Shown here in pieces: positions 10,829 to 22,125 of a stretch of DNA of 64,000 nucleotides. The DNA lies in assembly GCA_025403435.1 (NCBI GenBank), contig CM046351.1:27803730-27867729 (forward strand), written 5' to 3'. The notes beneath the pieces are model-generated. The model did not search any database and had not been told where the DNA came from. It saw nothing but the letters and a program-made list of their open reading frames with translations. The stretch is from Artocarpus heterophyllus (Eukaryota > Streptophyta > Magnoliopsida > Rosales > Moraceae). A program made the position numbers and the translations under genes. Within the stretch, counting starts at the first letter, position 1. The number at the start of each line of letters is the position of its first letter.

Positions 10829-13800
10829 ATGACGATTGACAAGAGTTGGATTTTTGAAAATGATCGCTTTTTTGATCGATACTGGAATGATGCAATGGCA
10901 TTTTTGGAAAGAGCAAAGAACTACATGAATAAGGATGGGTTTGTTAGTTGTCCATGCATTAATTGTTTGAATGTAACAATGCAAACATTACCAGTGGTTG
11001 AAGCTCATATAATTGACAAGGGATTTAGTCGAACATATACTACATGGATATACCATGGAGAATCTTATAATGCGAACATTAATGGTTATGAAACACATGA
11101 ACAATCTACTGACGAGATGCGAAATGTCTTAGATGATGTAGTGGGGGCCAACAATCATGTCGAACCAGAAGAGTCAAGTCCAACCGGAAAATACAATTCT
11201 GGGCAGTTTGAAAAACTTTTTGTTGAGCTTGAGGCAGAGTTGTATCCTGGATGCGAAAACTTTTCATCTCTTGATTTTTTAGTAAAATTGATGCATTTAA
11301 AGGTGCTTCATAGATGGACCAACAAATCGTTTGACTCTTTGTTAAAGCTTTTAAAGGAGGCATTACCAGGGGGGAATAATATTCCTGCTTCACATTATGA
11401 GGCCAAGATGAAGTTAAGGAAGTTGGGTTTAGGTTACGAGACAATTCATGTGTGCAAGTACGATTGTGCTTTATTTTGGAAAGAATATGCTGATAGAAAC
11501 ACTTGCCCTATATGTGGTGAGAGTCGATGGGTGAATCCAAACACAAAGAGAAAAAGAGTGCCACATAAAGTATTACGATATTTCCCTTTAAAGGATCGGT
11601 TGAAGGGTTTGTATGCGTCAAGACATACTGCAAGAGATATGAGATGGCATGGTTTTGGTCAATCTACGCAAGGCGTTTTGCAACATCCAGTAGATGGAGA
11701 GGCATGGAAGGCATTTGATCGTAGGTATCCTGATTTTGCTTCCGAAGTAAGAAATGTTCGTTTAGGTTTAACAACTGATGGGTTTAGTCCGTTTGGAAAT
11801 ATGAGTCAACCTTATAGTATGTGGCCAGTTATCTTCTCAACATATAATCTACCTCCATGGCTTTGTACAAAGGAACCATACTTGATGTTGACTTTGTTGA
11901 TTCCGGGACCTAATGCTCCTGCAAAGGATATAGATGTGTTTTTGAGACCAATTGTAGATGAGTTGAAAGAGCTTTGGGAGCATGGATTGGTAATTCATGA
12001 TGCCTACGCTAATGCATCATTTAGGATGCATGTTGCGTTGTTGTGGACTATCAATGATTTTCCTGCTCGAAGTAGTTTGCCTGGTTGGAGTGGCCAGGGA
12101 TACAACGCATGTCCAACATGCAACATGCATACTCCTTCTAAGCGTTTAAGGAGTAAGATGTGTTATATAGGCCATCGACGATTCCTTCCAACTTCAAATA
12201 TCATGAGGAGAGACAAACAATTTGATGGTACGGTTGAGAAAAGACCCCCGCCTCCACGCTTGGCTACAATTGAAATATTAAATCAGTTGGAACGTGTGCA
12301 ACGTAGATTACCAGGCAAGCACATTGATTTTGGAGGCAAAAAACGTAGGCGAGAACCTAATGAGTTAAACTGGACGAAAAAGAGTATATTTTTTGAATTG
12401 GAATATTGGTCAGATTTGTTGCTAAAACACAACTTAGATGTCATGCATATTGAGAAGAACGTCTGTGATAGCTTGTTGGGCACAATATTGAATATTGATG
12501 GGAAGTCAAAGGACACAGACAAAGCAAGAATGGATCTAGCTGACATGCAAATAAGGAATGAATTGCATCTTTACAAGGATGGGGATCGATGGATGAAACC
12601 TCATGCAGACTACACTTTAACTCCTATAGAACGGAAACAATTTGGTTCCTTTATTAAATCCGTTAAGTTTCCTGATGGGTTTGCGGCAAATTTGAAAAAG
12701 AACGTTGATGCTGATGGTAAGATCACTGGACTTAAATCGCACGATTGTCATGTCATCATGCAACGTCTTTTGCCGGTCGGTATTCGTCCATTTCTGAAGA
12801 AAGAGATCACTAATACAATTACTGAACTTTGTTATTTTTTTCAACAAATTTGTTCTAGAACCCTAAAGATCTCTGATTTAGAGAAAGCTGAAGACGAAAT
12901 TGTCATAATATTATGCAAGTTGGAAAGAATATTTCCGCCCGCATTTTTCGATATAATGGTTCACTTGGCTTTGCATTTGTCGGAAGAAGCCATGCAAGGG
13001 GGTCCTGTTCATACAAGGTGGATGTACCCTTTCGAGCGGTATATTGGGTCACTTAAGCAGTATGTCAGAAATCGAGCACGACCGGAAGGATCAATTGCAG
13101 AAGCTTATGTTGTAAAGGAGGCATTGACTTTTTGTTCACGTTACTTTCATGGTATCGAAACTAAATTCAATCGGCCTGAAAGGAACCTGCCTAATCATGA
13201 TTCTGCTCCAAAGAAAATGATATCGGTCTTCCAATCACAATGTCGACCAATGGGAAAGATTGTAGCAACTCATTTAAATGAGCAATTAAGGAAGAAGGCC
13301 GAGTGGTATATTTTAAACAATTGCCAAGAGATCCGAAGATACATAGAGTAAGTTTAACTCTTTAATTGTTCACTTTCTAGTATGTAGTATAACATAAATT
13401 TTATGACACCCATTTCATTTATAGGGAACACATGCGTGAGCTTGAAATTACTGGTAGAAGAAACCTGAATAAGGTTCAGATTGATGAATTTCCGACGTGG
13501 TTTTACAAAAAGGTAAAAAAAACTTTTAATCTTTCTAGGCGAAAAATCATATTTAAAGATTTAGTAACAATAATAATTTTCTCATTGTAGGTGTACCATT
13601 TACGGAAAAATCATTCACCGGAGGCGACTGAAGAATTGCTCGCCTTGGCGTCTGGTCCCAATGACACTGCACTATCATACTCTGCTTGTGTGGTAAATGG
13701 GGTCAAGTTTGTGTGCAACAATCGTGATGTTCAACGAAAAACACAAAATAGTGGGGTTTCTGTACCTGGTGTTGATGACAACATATATTACGGTCGGCTA

Positions 13801-14370
13801 GAAGATGTATTGGTACTTCGATATATGAATGATTGTTCGGTTGTGTTGTTTAAGTGTAAATGGTTTGACGCAGATCCAAGAAAGAAAAGAATCTTAAATA
13901 ATAAAAACTTCACGAGTGTGTTTGTTAATGCCGAGGCTTATAAAGATGATCCCTTTATATTATCATCACAAGCAAAACAAGTGTTTTATCTTGAAGATCA
14001 ACTTAATGGCCCTAATTGGAAAGTGGTCCAACAGTTTGGGCATCGACATGTGTGGAATCTTCCTGACATCGAACAAGAAGATTCTAGTTTAGTTGAGGTG
14101 CTACAAGATGATTATTCAAATTTTGAACTTGTAGTTGAGCTACCCAATTTGGAGTCAATAACATTTAGAAGAAATGATGTTGATCCTAATGTCGTTGAGA
14201 ATGCAACATTAATCGAAGTGGGTCATGGAAATGATGGCATTGAGGTTGACCTTGAGATGGATGATACTTTACCGGAGTACGACGATGATACAAGCACAGA
14301 AAATGAAGATGAAGACGAGGATACCAGTTTTGAACAAACTGAGAACGAGAGTACTAGTGATGATGAATAA
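10829..14370 (+). CDS. CACTA TNP2-type transposase
   Basis: Catalyses excision and integration of the CACTA element in the nucleus. Three exons are inferred: 10829-13347, 13425-13512 and 13591-14370, all with GT...AG introns and preserved frame, giving about 1,128 aa. Domain order is: N-terminal transposase-associated zinc-binding domain (CPCINC, HGE; residues about 1-80); TNP2 core (CPICGESRW near 230, TTDGFSPFG near 315, DVFLRPIVDELKELW near 370, MHIEKNVCDSLLGT near 540); DUF4218 region (FGSFIKSVKFPDG to RTRWMYPFERYIG-like motif, about 610-790); and DUF4216-like C-terminus (YYGRLEDVLVLRY in exon 3) with an acidic tail. The conserved acidic residues are present. I saw no premature stop. The start was chosen because the domain begins at MTIDKSW; an in-frame ATG at 10760 is less likely and follows a possible intron. 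Confidence 0.9.
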
Positions 14371-14485
14371 TGTACTTATAAATTTAACTTGTTTCCATTA
14401 CTTCTAGTTCTCATTGAACTTCCTTTTTATATTAAGTTTTTTAATAAATAATGTCTAAGAAAGTTGTTTGCAATAGGTGATTAGA

Positions 14486-16158
14486 ATGACTGGACCCGTT
14501 GCTACGTGTGTTGGATCTTCTGGAGGTGCAGAACCTCCACCAGGGCCAAGAAGACTTCCAGCAGATTGTGAGTTAGGCATAACTGAATACAATGTCTTCT
14601 ATCAAATGTATTATAAATTTTATATAAAATCTACACTCTTGCATTGTCTTGTTTTTTGGTTTTATTTTTCAGTACCGGCTGCCGCTAAGAAGGTTCGTGG
14701 ACGCACAAAGAATAAGGAAGTCCACAAGATTGTTGGTGCTAGTAAAGGAAAACTTCCAGTATTCCTAGACATTGAAGGAAAGACATATAAAGGCTTAGGG
14801 GACAATGCAGCCCGCTTAAGTAATTGTATAGGTCAGGCGGTGCGATCCAAAATTCCTCCATATTATGATAGTTGGAAGAAGGTTCCCGCGGTATACAAGG
14901 ATCAAATTTTACCTCAAACACGGGTAATATTATTTCATTTCTTATTTATAATATATAATTTTAACGACCTTGTATTAATTGTGATATTTATAATGAAATT
15001 ATAGGATCTTTTTGATTTTGATTTGACTCCTATATCGGCGGCATCAATAGATCGTAATGCACAAGACCGGTATAAGGAATGGAAAAATGACCTTCATGAA
15101 TATTTCAGACAATTAGGGGGGGCAAAAAATGTAGTTAACGTGAAGAAGCAACGTCCCGACAATGTACGAACACAAGCTGATTGGGAGGCTGCTTGTGATC
15201 ACTTCTGCAGCGAAGCTTTTCAGGTTTAAAATTATAAACTCTATTTCTCATGATTATTGCATAATTTGATATACTGTACTAATTTTAATTATTAATCTAA
15301 GTAACAGAAAAGGTCGGCGACAAATAAAAGAAACAGAGCAAATGTAAAGCAACCAAGTCGTCATGGAACGCAATCGTATGCTAATTTAAGATATCAAAAG
15401 GTAGTAAATAAAAATTTATTAAACTATGCTTCATTTGTTCTTTAAGATATGTATTGTTCTAACACAAGCCTATCCCTCCTGTAGAGAAATCCAGAAACTG
15501 GTGAGTTGCTTTCAATTTTGGAAAATTGGCGTCAATGTCATCAATATTCTGATGGCAGATGAGTTAATGACACTGCAGAGGCTAGATATGTAAGTCATAT
15601 AACTTATTCAGTTTTAGTTATGAAATTTTAAGTTGGATTGTAATTTATTTTGTTAAATGAATTTTGCAGAAGGAAATGCTTCAGATGCATACTCAACAAA
15701 CCCAAGCTGCTGCTGCTGCTGCATCTGCTTCTAGTTCTAGTTCAAGCGCATCTCAGACAACACATCTCATGAATGAAGAAGAGATTGCAGAGAATGTGCT
15801 TGGATCACACAGAGGGCATAGGAAAGGAGTGGGCCCGAGGATGAGAAAAGACATTCTTGTAGCAGCTACTCTTGAGGAGGCTCGTTCACAGTCACAAGTA
15901 CCTCCACAGGTGCAACAATGGATGGAGGAACAATCTCGGTATAACACACAACAAACCCAATATCAAAATCAAATGGCTCAATATCAAAATCAAATGACAG
16001 CAATATTTAAGCGTCTACTGCCGGATTTAGATTTACCAATGCCTCCCCCTCCTCCACCACCCCCACCACCACCATCACCTCCACCTTTTATGTCTTCCTA
16101 TCCACGTCACGAAGAAAACAATGATAATGATGGAGAAACAGACAATTTAGGAGACTAG
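14486..16158 (+). pseudogene. CACTA TNPA-like protein gene with one nonsense codon
   Basis: Plant PTTA/En-Spm family protein, which in this superfamily binds the subterminal repeats. Six exons fit by splice signals and frame: 14486-14567, 14673-14923, 15005-15223, 15308-15400, 15485-15589 and 15670-16158, about 412 codons. Exon 1 encodes a Pro-rich start, exon 2 a basic region plus GKLPVFLDIEGKTYKGLG, and exon 3 YKEWKNDLHEYFRQLGG and the WEAACDHFCSEAFQ block. Exon 6 encodes poly-Ala/Ser, a Gln-rich YQNQMAQYQNQM repeat and a Pro-rich tail. A TGA at 15560-15562 interrupts exon 5 where the family normally has a tryptophan. The rest looks intact. Readthrough or exon skipping (exon 5 is 105 bp, a multiple of three) could still yield protein. 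Confidence 0.8.
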
Positions 16159-16349
16159 TTTCTATTTTTATGATTCAGACTTGTTGACTTAATGTACATA
16201 TAACCGTATTGTCTATACAGTTATATTTTATTTATATTAAACTTTTTTAGTTATTACATATGTCTGTGACTTGGTAGTTATTTGCTTACAGGGTTTATTA
16301 TGGTCAGGGATGAAATTTTGGGGATGTTGGTTAAAAAAAAAAAAAATCA

Positions 16350-16759
16350 TTCACAGCGACGACAATTGTCGTCTCTAATTATACAGCGACGTCATTTGTC
16401 GTCGCTGATATTAGAAACGACTAATTATTAAAAAAAAAAATTATTCACAGCGACGACAATTGTCGTCTCTAATTATACAGCGACGTCATTTGTCGTCGCT
16501 GTTATTTGAAACGACTAATTATATAGCGACGACAACGTCGTCGCTATAATTTGTTGCGATTAACCAAACATAATTAGCGACGACAACGTCGTCGCTATAA
16601 TTAGCGACGACTAAATGGTCGTCGGTAAATATTTTTAGTTACCATGTGTTAGCGACGACAATTATCCACGAAAATATCGTCGCTTAAAAATATTAGAGAC
16701 GACTGATTTTATCTTAGCGACGACAAATGTCGTCTCCAAATGGTCTTCTTCTTGTAGTG
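16350..16759. repeat. CACTA 3' subterminal repeats and terminus
   Basis: Dense AGCGACGAC/GTCGTCGCT motifs end at TTGTAGTG. A 79-bp block (about 16350-16428) is repeated at about 16444-16521, with an A-run between the copies. The motifs match those of the 5' end in inverted orientation. Confidence 0.88.
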
Positions 16760-16964
16760 ATTAAACATACATTAAAATGAACATGAACACTTGAACACAT
16801 CGATTCCATGCGGTCATCACCTGTCATAGAACTTGAAATAAAAGTTAGTAACATTATAATCATAAATCATAACATATCATATAAATTATTAATAAAATTT
16901 TCTTAACGTTGTTACTAACTTTATCATGATCCATTACATAAAAATAGGTGGGTGTTACACCTCA

Positions 16965-18473
16965 CATGTTCTGTGGCAATCTAGAACTTATCAACAATGC
17001 ATTCATCATATAATTTAAGGTATAATTTTTGTGGTCAATCACACCATTTGACTGAGGTGAATAGGGTGGCGTAACCTCATGAATAATACCATGTTGTGCA
17101 CAAAATTCACTAAATGGTTCTACATATTCACCACCACGATCACTTTTTACTATCTTAATTTTCTTGTTAAGTTGGTTTCCAACTTCTTGGTTATAGAGAG
17201 CAAATTTTTCTATAACTTTATCTTTGCTTTTAAGCAAATATATATATCAATATTTTGTGCTATCATCTATGAATGTGACAAAATGTTTATTCCCACCTCT
17301 AGTTTGAACAAATTTAAAGTCACAAACATCGCTATGTATCAAATCAAGTCGCTCAGTATTTCTCTCAATCGTTTGGAACAAAGATCTCATTAGTTTTGCC
17401 TCTACACATATTTCACACTTATGTTTGGGATCAATATTAAACGTAGGTATGTGATCCAAGTTAATTAGTCTACGCAAAGTATTATAATTAACATAACTTA
17501 GTCTATCATGCCATAATTAGAAAACTCAAGCATATAAGAGGAAGACTTTTATTTTTATTGATGGCATTGGGCTTAATAGCCATTACATTCATTTTTCACA
17601 TCCCATCTTTCACATAACCCTTTCCTATATACATCCCATGTATAGACAAAACTATTTATCAGCTTCAAAAACTATCGTGAAGCCATGTGATCTTAGTAGA
17701 ATTCCAAAAATGAGATTCTTCTTAATATCAGGCACATACAGCATATTTTATAGTTTGACTTCCTTGCCTGATGTCATTTTCAAAAATACCATGCCTTGGC
17801 CCTTGATCTCAGATGTAGTCGAATTGCCCATATACAGCTTCTCCTTGGAATCTAACAATACGAGTTCAGCGAAGGCAGTCCTATCATAGCAAACATGGCG
17901 TGTGGCCTCAGTGTCTAGCCATCTTTCCTTTGGGTTGGAGTCTACCATGTTGACTTCAAAGACCACAATAAAAAGACTGATGTTTGACATTTCTTGTGTG
18001 ATGGTATCCACTATGTTGGCCTCTTTCTTTTTGTTCCTTTTTGGCAGCATACAATCTGTAGACTTATGGCCCACCTTGTCACAGTTGAAACACTTCCCTT
18101 GGAATTTCTATTTCTTTGAAATTCCACCCTTAGGTCGTAGCTTGAACCTAGACTTGTTCTTCTTGTTCTTGGAGTTTTTATCATATTCCACCGCATTTGC
18201 TTTGGCAACAGACTTATTAAAAAGCTTTTTCTTAGATCCTCTATTGTCTTCCTCAATGCGAAGTCAAACAATAAGATCTTCAATGCTCATCTCCTTACAC
18301 TTGTACTTCAAATAGTTCTTGAAGTCATTCCACACAGGGGGTAGCATTTTTATAATGACAGCTACCTAAAAAGACTTACTAATTACCATTTCTTTTGCAT
18401 GAATTTCATGAATGAGTAATTGCAGCTCTTGAACTTGACTGATTACAGTCTTGGAATCCACCATTCTATAGTT
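16965..18473 (-). pseudogene. Copia-1 gag C-terminus, protease and integrase (degenerate)
   Basis: Minus strand, high to low coordinates. It starts with the second half of gag (NYRMVDSKTVISQVQELQ near 18460, VWNDFKNYLKYKCKEMSIED near 18320) and a CCHC-like knuckle remnant (MGHKSTDCMLPK near 18070). The protease motif near 17910 reads WLDTEATRHVC, so the catalytic Asp-Ser/Thr-Gly has lost its glycine. GAG-pre-integrase follows ([12 protein letters not shown] near 17420), then integrase ([35 protein letters not shown], near 17370-17030). Stops and frameshifts are frequent. It is cut at both ends by the LTR-like units. Confidence 0.9.
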
Positions 18474-18714
18474 CATGATGTAACACTCACCTATTTTATG
18501 TAACGGATAATGTTATATTGGTGACGACGTTAAGCATTTTATTCCATATTGATTTATGATATTATTGTCACTAACTATTTATTCTAAGTGTTATGACAGG
18601 TGACGATCATGTGAAATTGATGTGCTCAAGTGTTCATGCTATTTACATTGTATGTTTATTTATGATTCATTAATGATTTAAATGCTAAGATATATTCTTG
18701 TATGTAAAGACAGT

Positions 18715-18822
18715 TCGGCAGGCCAAACCTTCAAGTTTGGCAAGCTGAATTGTCCCTCAAGAATCGACACGCCAATGGAAATCATCGACAGGCCAGACTT
18801 AGTGAAATCAGCAAGCCGATGA
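18715..18822. repeat. Palindrome array in unit A (5' side)
   Basis: Degenerate TTCGGC-NN-GCCGAA units start near 18715, 18737, 18764, 18785 and 18808, that is 21-27 bp apart, about 240 bp inside the start of the unit. Confidence 0.8.
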
Positions 18823-21195
18823 CAGCTGACGAGTAGTCAGCAGAAATCTCCTAAAATTGTGACGATGGTGATTGGATAATGATTATTGATTGATTGGCAT
18901 ATTTTAGGATTGATTTCCTCATTTAAAGAAATAAAACCCTTGACTTTTGATTGATTGGATTTAATTGATGAAGTTTCCTCCTTTGAAAAGGTAAAATATG
19001 GCAAGTAAACAATGATTTGTTGACTTTCCCAAATCCTCTCCTTCCTCCATGCCAATTAGCCAACTTTTAATCAGAAAATTTCTGATAATAACGGTAAAGA
19101 CAAGCATGCTCATGTACGTTACTCTCATTTTCCCTTTTCACGATAATTTTGTTCTCTCTCTCTTAGACGTTTCCTCTCTAGCCCACTCTCTCTCCTCTTC
19201 ATGTACTTCTTTGTCTCCCTCCCAAATTTCCCTACTAATTATTTGAAAGAAAAATTGAAAATTTTGTTGGTTGAACTGAAGGAGTTTTGAGAAGAAATTT
19301 GTTACGGTAAGAACTTTTTTTCGGTGTTTCTGAAATGCATTTCTCCTGCTTAATCCGACTGTCATAACTTTATCTAGGAATTTTATTTTATTTTGAAATT
19401 TTAGTATGATGTTCATATATGTATTATGTAATGTTTCTCCAAGTTTCTGTTATTTTGACTTTTCTACATTAAGGTATGAATTTTCTACCCTCTGCCACTC
19501 ACAGTAAAATGATGCTATTTTATTATATTGCTCAAAAATGTGGTTTTGATTCAAGGGGAAAATATGCTTTGATTTTTACGAAATTTGGCAATATGTTCAT
19601 GTATATGTTATGTTATGGACTGGAAAGTTTGGTGATGATTTGATGAATATTTTATGTAATATGGAATTTTATTTGAAGCTAGGTTTTTAGACTGTTTTTA
19701 TCTGTAAATTGTTGAACTCTTATTGTGTGATGTTTTGTATGATTAAATGATTTTATTGATGACTAGAATTTTTGAGGTACTGTATTTAAGTGTTAATACG
19801 ATGTCATAAGAATTTTGAGACTTAAATAAATTTTTTTTTATTGTTTGAAAATGATGAACTCATGTAACTCACTGCTTAATATGATGGAAGTTAGTTTTAT
19901 TATTGATTTCAAATGTGTGTTTTGACCCACTCCAATTTTTGTTGAAGCCAATTTTTGGATATGTTATAGTTTTATATGTCTATTATATGTGTTAATTTTT
20001 GTAGATTTTTCTATGATGTCAAAATGTGATTAATGGACCTGAGTTTAAAGTTGTTCACTGCCTATCTGTTGCTGGCAGATTTAGTGTCATGAAATATGTG
20101 ATTTATTTATATTGCTAAATGGAATTATTATGACTAATGAAAAATCATGGTGATACATTTATGTGGTAACTTTGTCCCTGCCAAGTTTAGACCTTGAATT
20201 CTGTGTGAATGTAAAGTTATTAAGCTATGAATTCATAGAGGTCAGTAAGCATTTGTGATGATATATGGTAATGGTAATTGCATGTTGTGATGAATAATTC
20301 TTTGAATTAAATATTAATTTTTATTTTTAATGAATGTATGATAGAAACACACTAAGGGCGAGCACATCGAGACCGCGGCGTCATCACCTACAAAATTAAG
20401 GTTAAGTAAGCTTCACAGGTAAGTACATTCTCACCTGCAACATGATATATTTTATAAGGTTTGAAATTATGTTCATGATGATATCTATGATGATTTTATG
20501 ATGATTTCATTTAAAGATTTCTTATGAAAGATTTTTATGTTCAAAAGTTATGCATGTATGATAATGACGTATTTCAAAGCATGAAAGTTATATATGACTA
20601 TATATGTATCACCTAAATAAGCATTGCACACTAATGTTATGTTATGATATGTTATGATGTCATGTTTGGTTTAGGATTAGGTACTCTTCTCCTCTCATGA
20701 CGACGTGCCTACAATGATGATTATGGTGCAACACTTAGGCCCTTAAGATAAAATGGAATAAGTTTTAATTTGATTAATGTTATGAAAGATATGTTCCTTA
20801 TGAAATTTGTGCCTAGTGCATTATTATGTTGATGATGATGTTGTTGTCCATAAAATGTTTTAAGTTGTGAGAAATGAAATGTACTTACTAAGCTTTAGTT
20901 TATTCAGTTTATATCATGTTGTAGATAAGGATAAGAAGGTTATGGACTAGGCGAAGGGCGTGGAAAGGCATGTGAACTAAGCAGGATGAATTGTAATCGG
21001 AAGAACGCCAAAGAAGCAAGTTTTATGATTTAAACTATGATTTACAATTTGAACATGTTTATTTGTTAAGTTTTTAAAGAAAGCACAAACTATGTTTTAT
21101 TATTTTACTTTATTCTTATTAAGTAAATGATCGTCCGCATATTGAAGTATTCAATCTTGTTTTTAAATTAGATTTCTAACATTTTTTTTTATCGG

Positions 21196-21345
21196 TCGGC
21201 CTGCCGAACAATGATGATTGGCCTGCCGATCTTAGCAAAGTTTAGAACCCTGTTTTGTAGAGCCTCGCGAGGCTTGCCGGTGGATGAACTCTGGCCTGCC
21301 AATCCAGTTCGGCCTGCCGAAGTAACAGGTTCGGCCTGTCGAATC
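21196..21345. repeat. Palindrome array in unit A (3' side)
   Basis: TCGGCCTGCCGA-type units start near 21196, 21218, 21269, 21291, 21309 and 21331. They are about 22 bp apart or a multiple of it, with one 18-bp step, and lie about 325 bp before the end of the unit. Confidence 0.85.
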
Positions 21346-21675
21346 GAGAATGAAGATTTTTTTTAAAAGATGATTTAAAATTCACAGTTTGAATTAAAAA
21401 TGTTGTGACATTTTATTTTAAATTATGACTTTTTTAATTGGTATATTTTATTTACTAAGAAGGTTTATGAATTTTTATTATTATTATGGATTAAGTTATT
21501 GAATGTAAAAAAAAAAAAATTGCATGGATCCTGGGTATGATTTCTTAATTATGTTATCAATTAACTTTTATGTTTTCAAATTGTCTTTTATAAAATAGTT
21601 TATCCTAAAATAAAAGTATGTAAGGAATGAATGTAACGACATCTGTAACGTCCGTAAGGGGGGCACTACACATGA

Positions 21676-22124
21676 ATCGTTAAACTATGAACTTTTTAGC
21701 ACCAGCATCTTCTGTTTTATATTTATGGTCCAAAGACTCCCACACTTCTTTGGCCTTTTTTTGAACTATATACATTATAAAGTGCATCAGTCAAGCTATT
21801 TAGAATATAGTTCTTGCACAAGAAGTTAGAATGCTTCCATGCTTCAACAGCAAGGAAAGTCTAAGCATCTATTTCATCCTCTCTAACAGTGGGAGGATCC
21901 TCTTTTAAGAATCTTGTAAGATTCAGTATTGTCAAATAGAACAATATCTTTTGTTGCCAAGTTTTGAAATTTAGTCCACTAAATTTTTCAGGTTTTTTAT
22001 TGTGGTTAACAAGAACCGTAATCGACAAAGGTTATGTTGAGTTCGAGGCATGAACCCTAAGAGACGACACCATTGTCTCAGAAGTGCTCTCAGTTAAAAC
22101 ATTCTCAATTATAACAACATTCAT
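21676..22124 (-). pseudogene. Copia-1 gag N-terminus (degenerate)
   Basis: Minus strand. The start codon at 22124-22122 lies inside the TSD TCATG of the chromovirus insertion. The frame shows a UBN2-type gag: KFSGLNFKTWQQKILFYL, then EAWKHSNFLCKNYILNSL and [24 protein letters not shown] after about 36 codons, a TAG and a small frameshift break it. It continues at 18473 beyond LTR-like unit A. Confidence 0.88.
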
Positions 22125-22125
22125 G

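Larger units (their letters stand above)
7117..16759 (+). mobile_element. CACTA (En/Spm-type) DNA transposon
   Basis: A 9,643-bp element beginning CACTACAACAATTG and ending TTCTTGTAGTG, the inverse of CACTACAA. It has a 3-bp TSD ATT (7114-7116 and 16760-16762). Both subterminal regions are packed with inverted copies of AGCGACGAC/GTCGTCGCT. It carries the two genes of the superfamily: a TNP2-type transposase (10829-14370) and a TNPA-like DNA-binding protein gene (14486-16158). It is nested in LTR-like unit B, which lies in Copia-1, which lies in a PGIP gene. Confidence 0.95.
4277..16959 (-). mobile_element. LTR-like unit B, likely solo LTR (carries a CACTA insertion)
   Basis: This unit has TG...CA ends and a perfect 5-bp TSD CCTCA (4272-4276 and 16960-16964). 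Without the CACTA insertion and its 3-bp duplication it is about 3.04 kb. Read on the minus strand it is homologous end to end to unit A at 18479-21670: TGTAACACCCACCTA start, GGCGCACC/GACGACGTGCC segment, GAGACCGC segment, AACGACATCTGTGACG near the end. There is no internal direct repeat, primer-binding site or coding region, so a solo LTR of a long-LTR Gypsy family is the simplest reading. A non-autonomous LARD-like element is the alternative. It splits the Copia-1 integrase. Confidence 0.8.
18479..21670 (+). mobile_element. LTR-like unit A, likely solo LTR
   Basis: A 3,192-bp unit starting TGTAACACTCACC and ending GGGCACTACA, with a perfect 5-bp TSD CATGA (18474-18478 and 21671-21675). It is homologous in opposite orientation to unit B. 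It has no coding frame worth calling, no internal repeat and no primer-binding site. I read it as a solo LTR of a long-LTR Gypsy family left by LTR-LTR recombination. It interrupts Copia-1 gag between the two halves of the UBN2-like domain. Confidence 0.82.
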
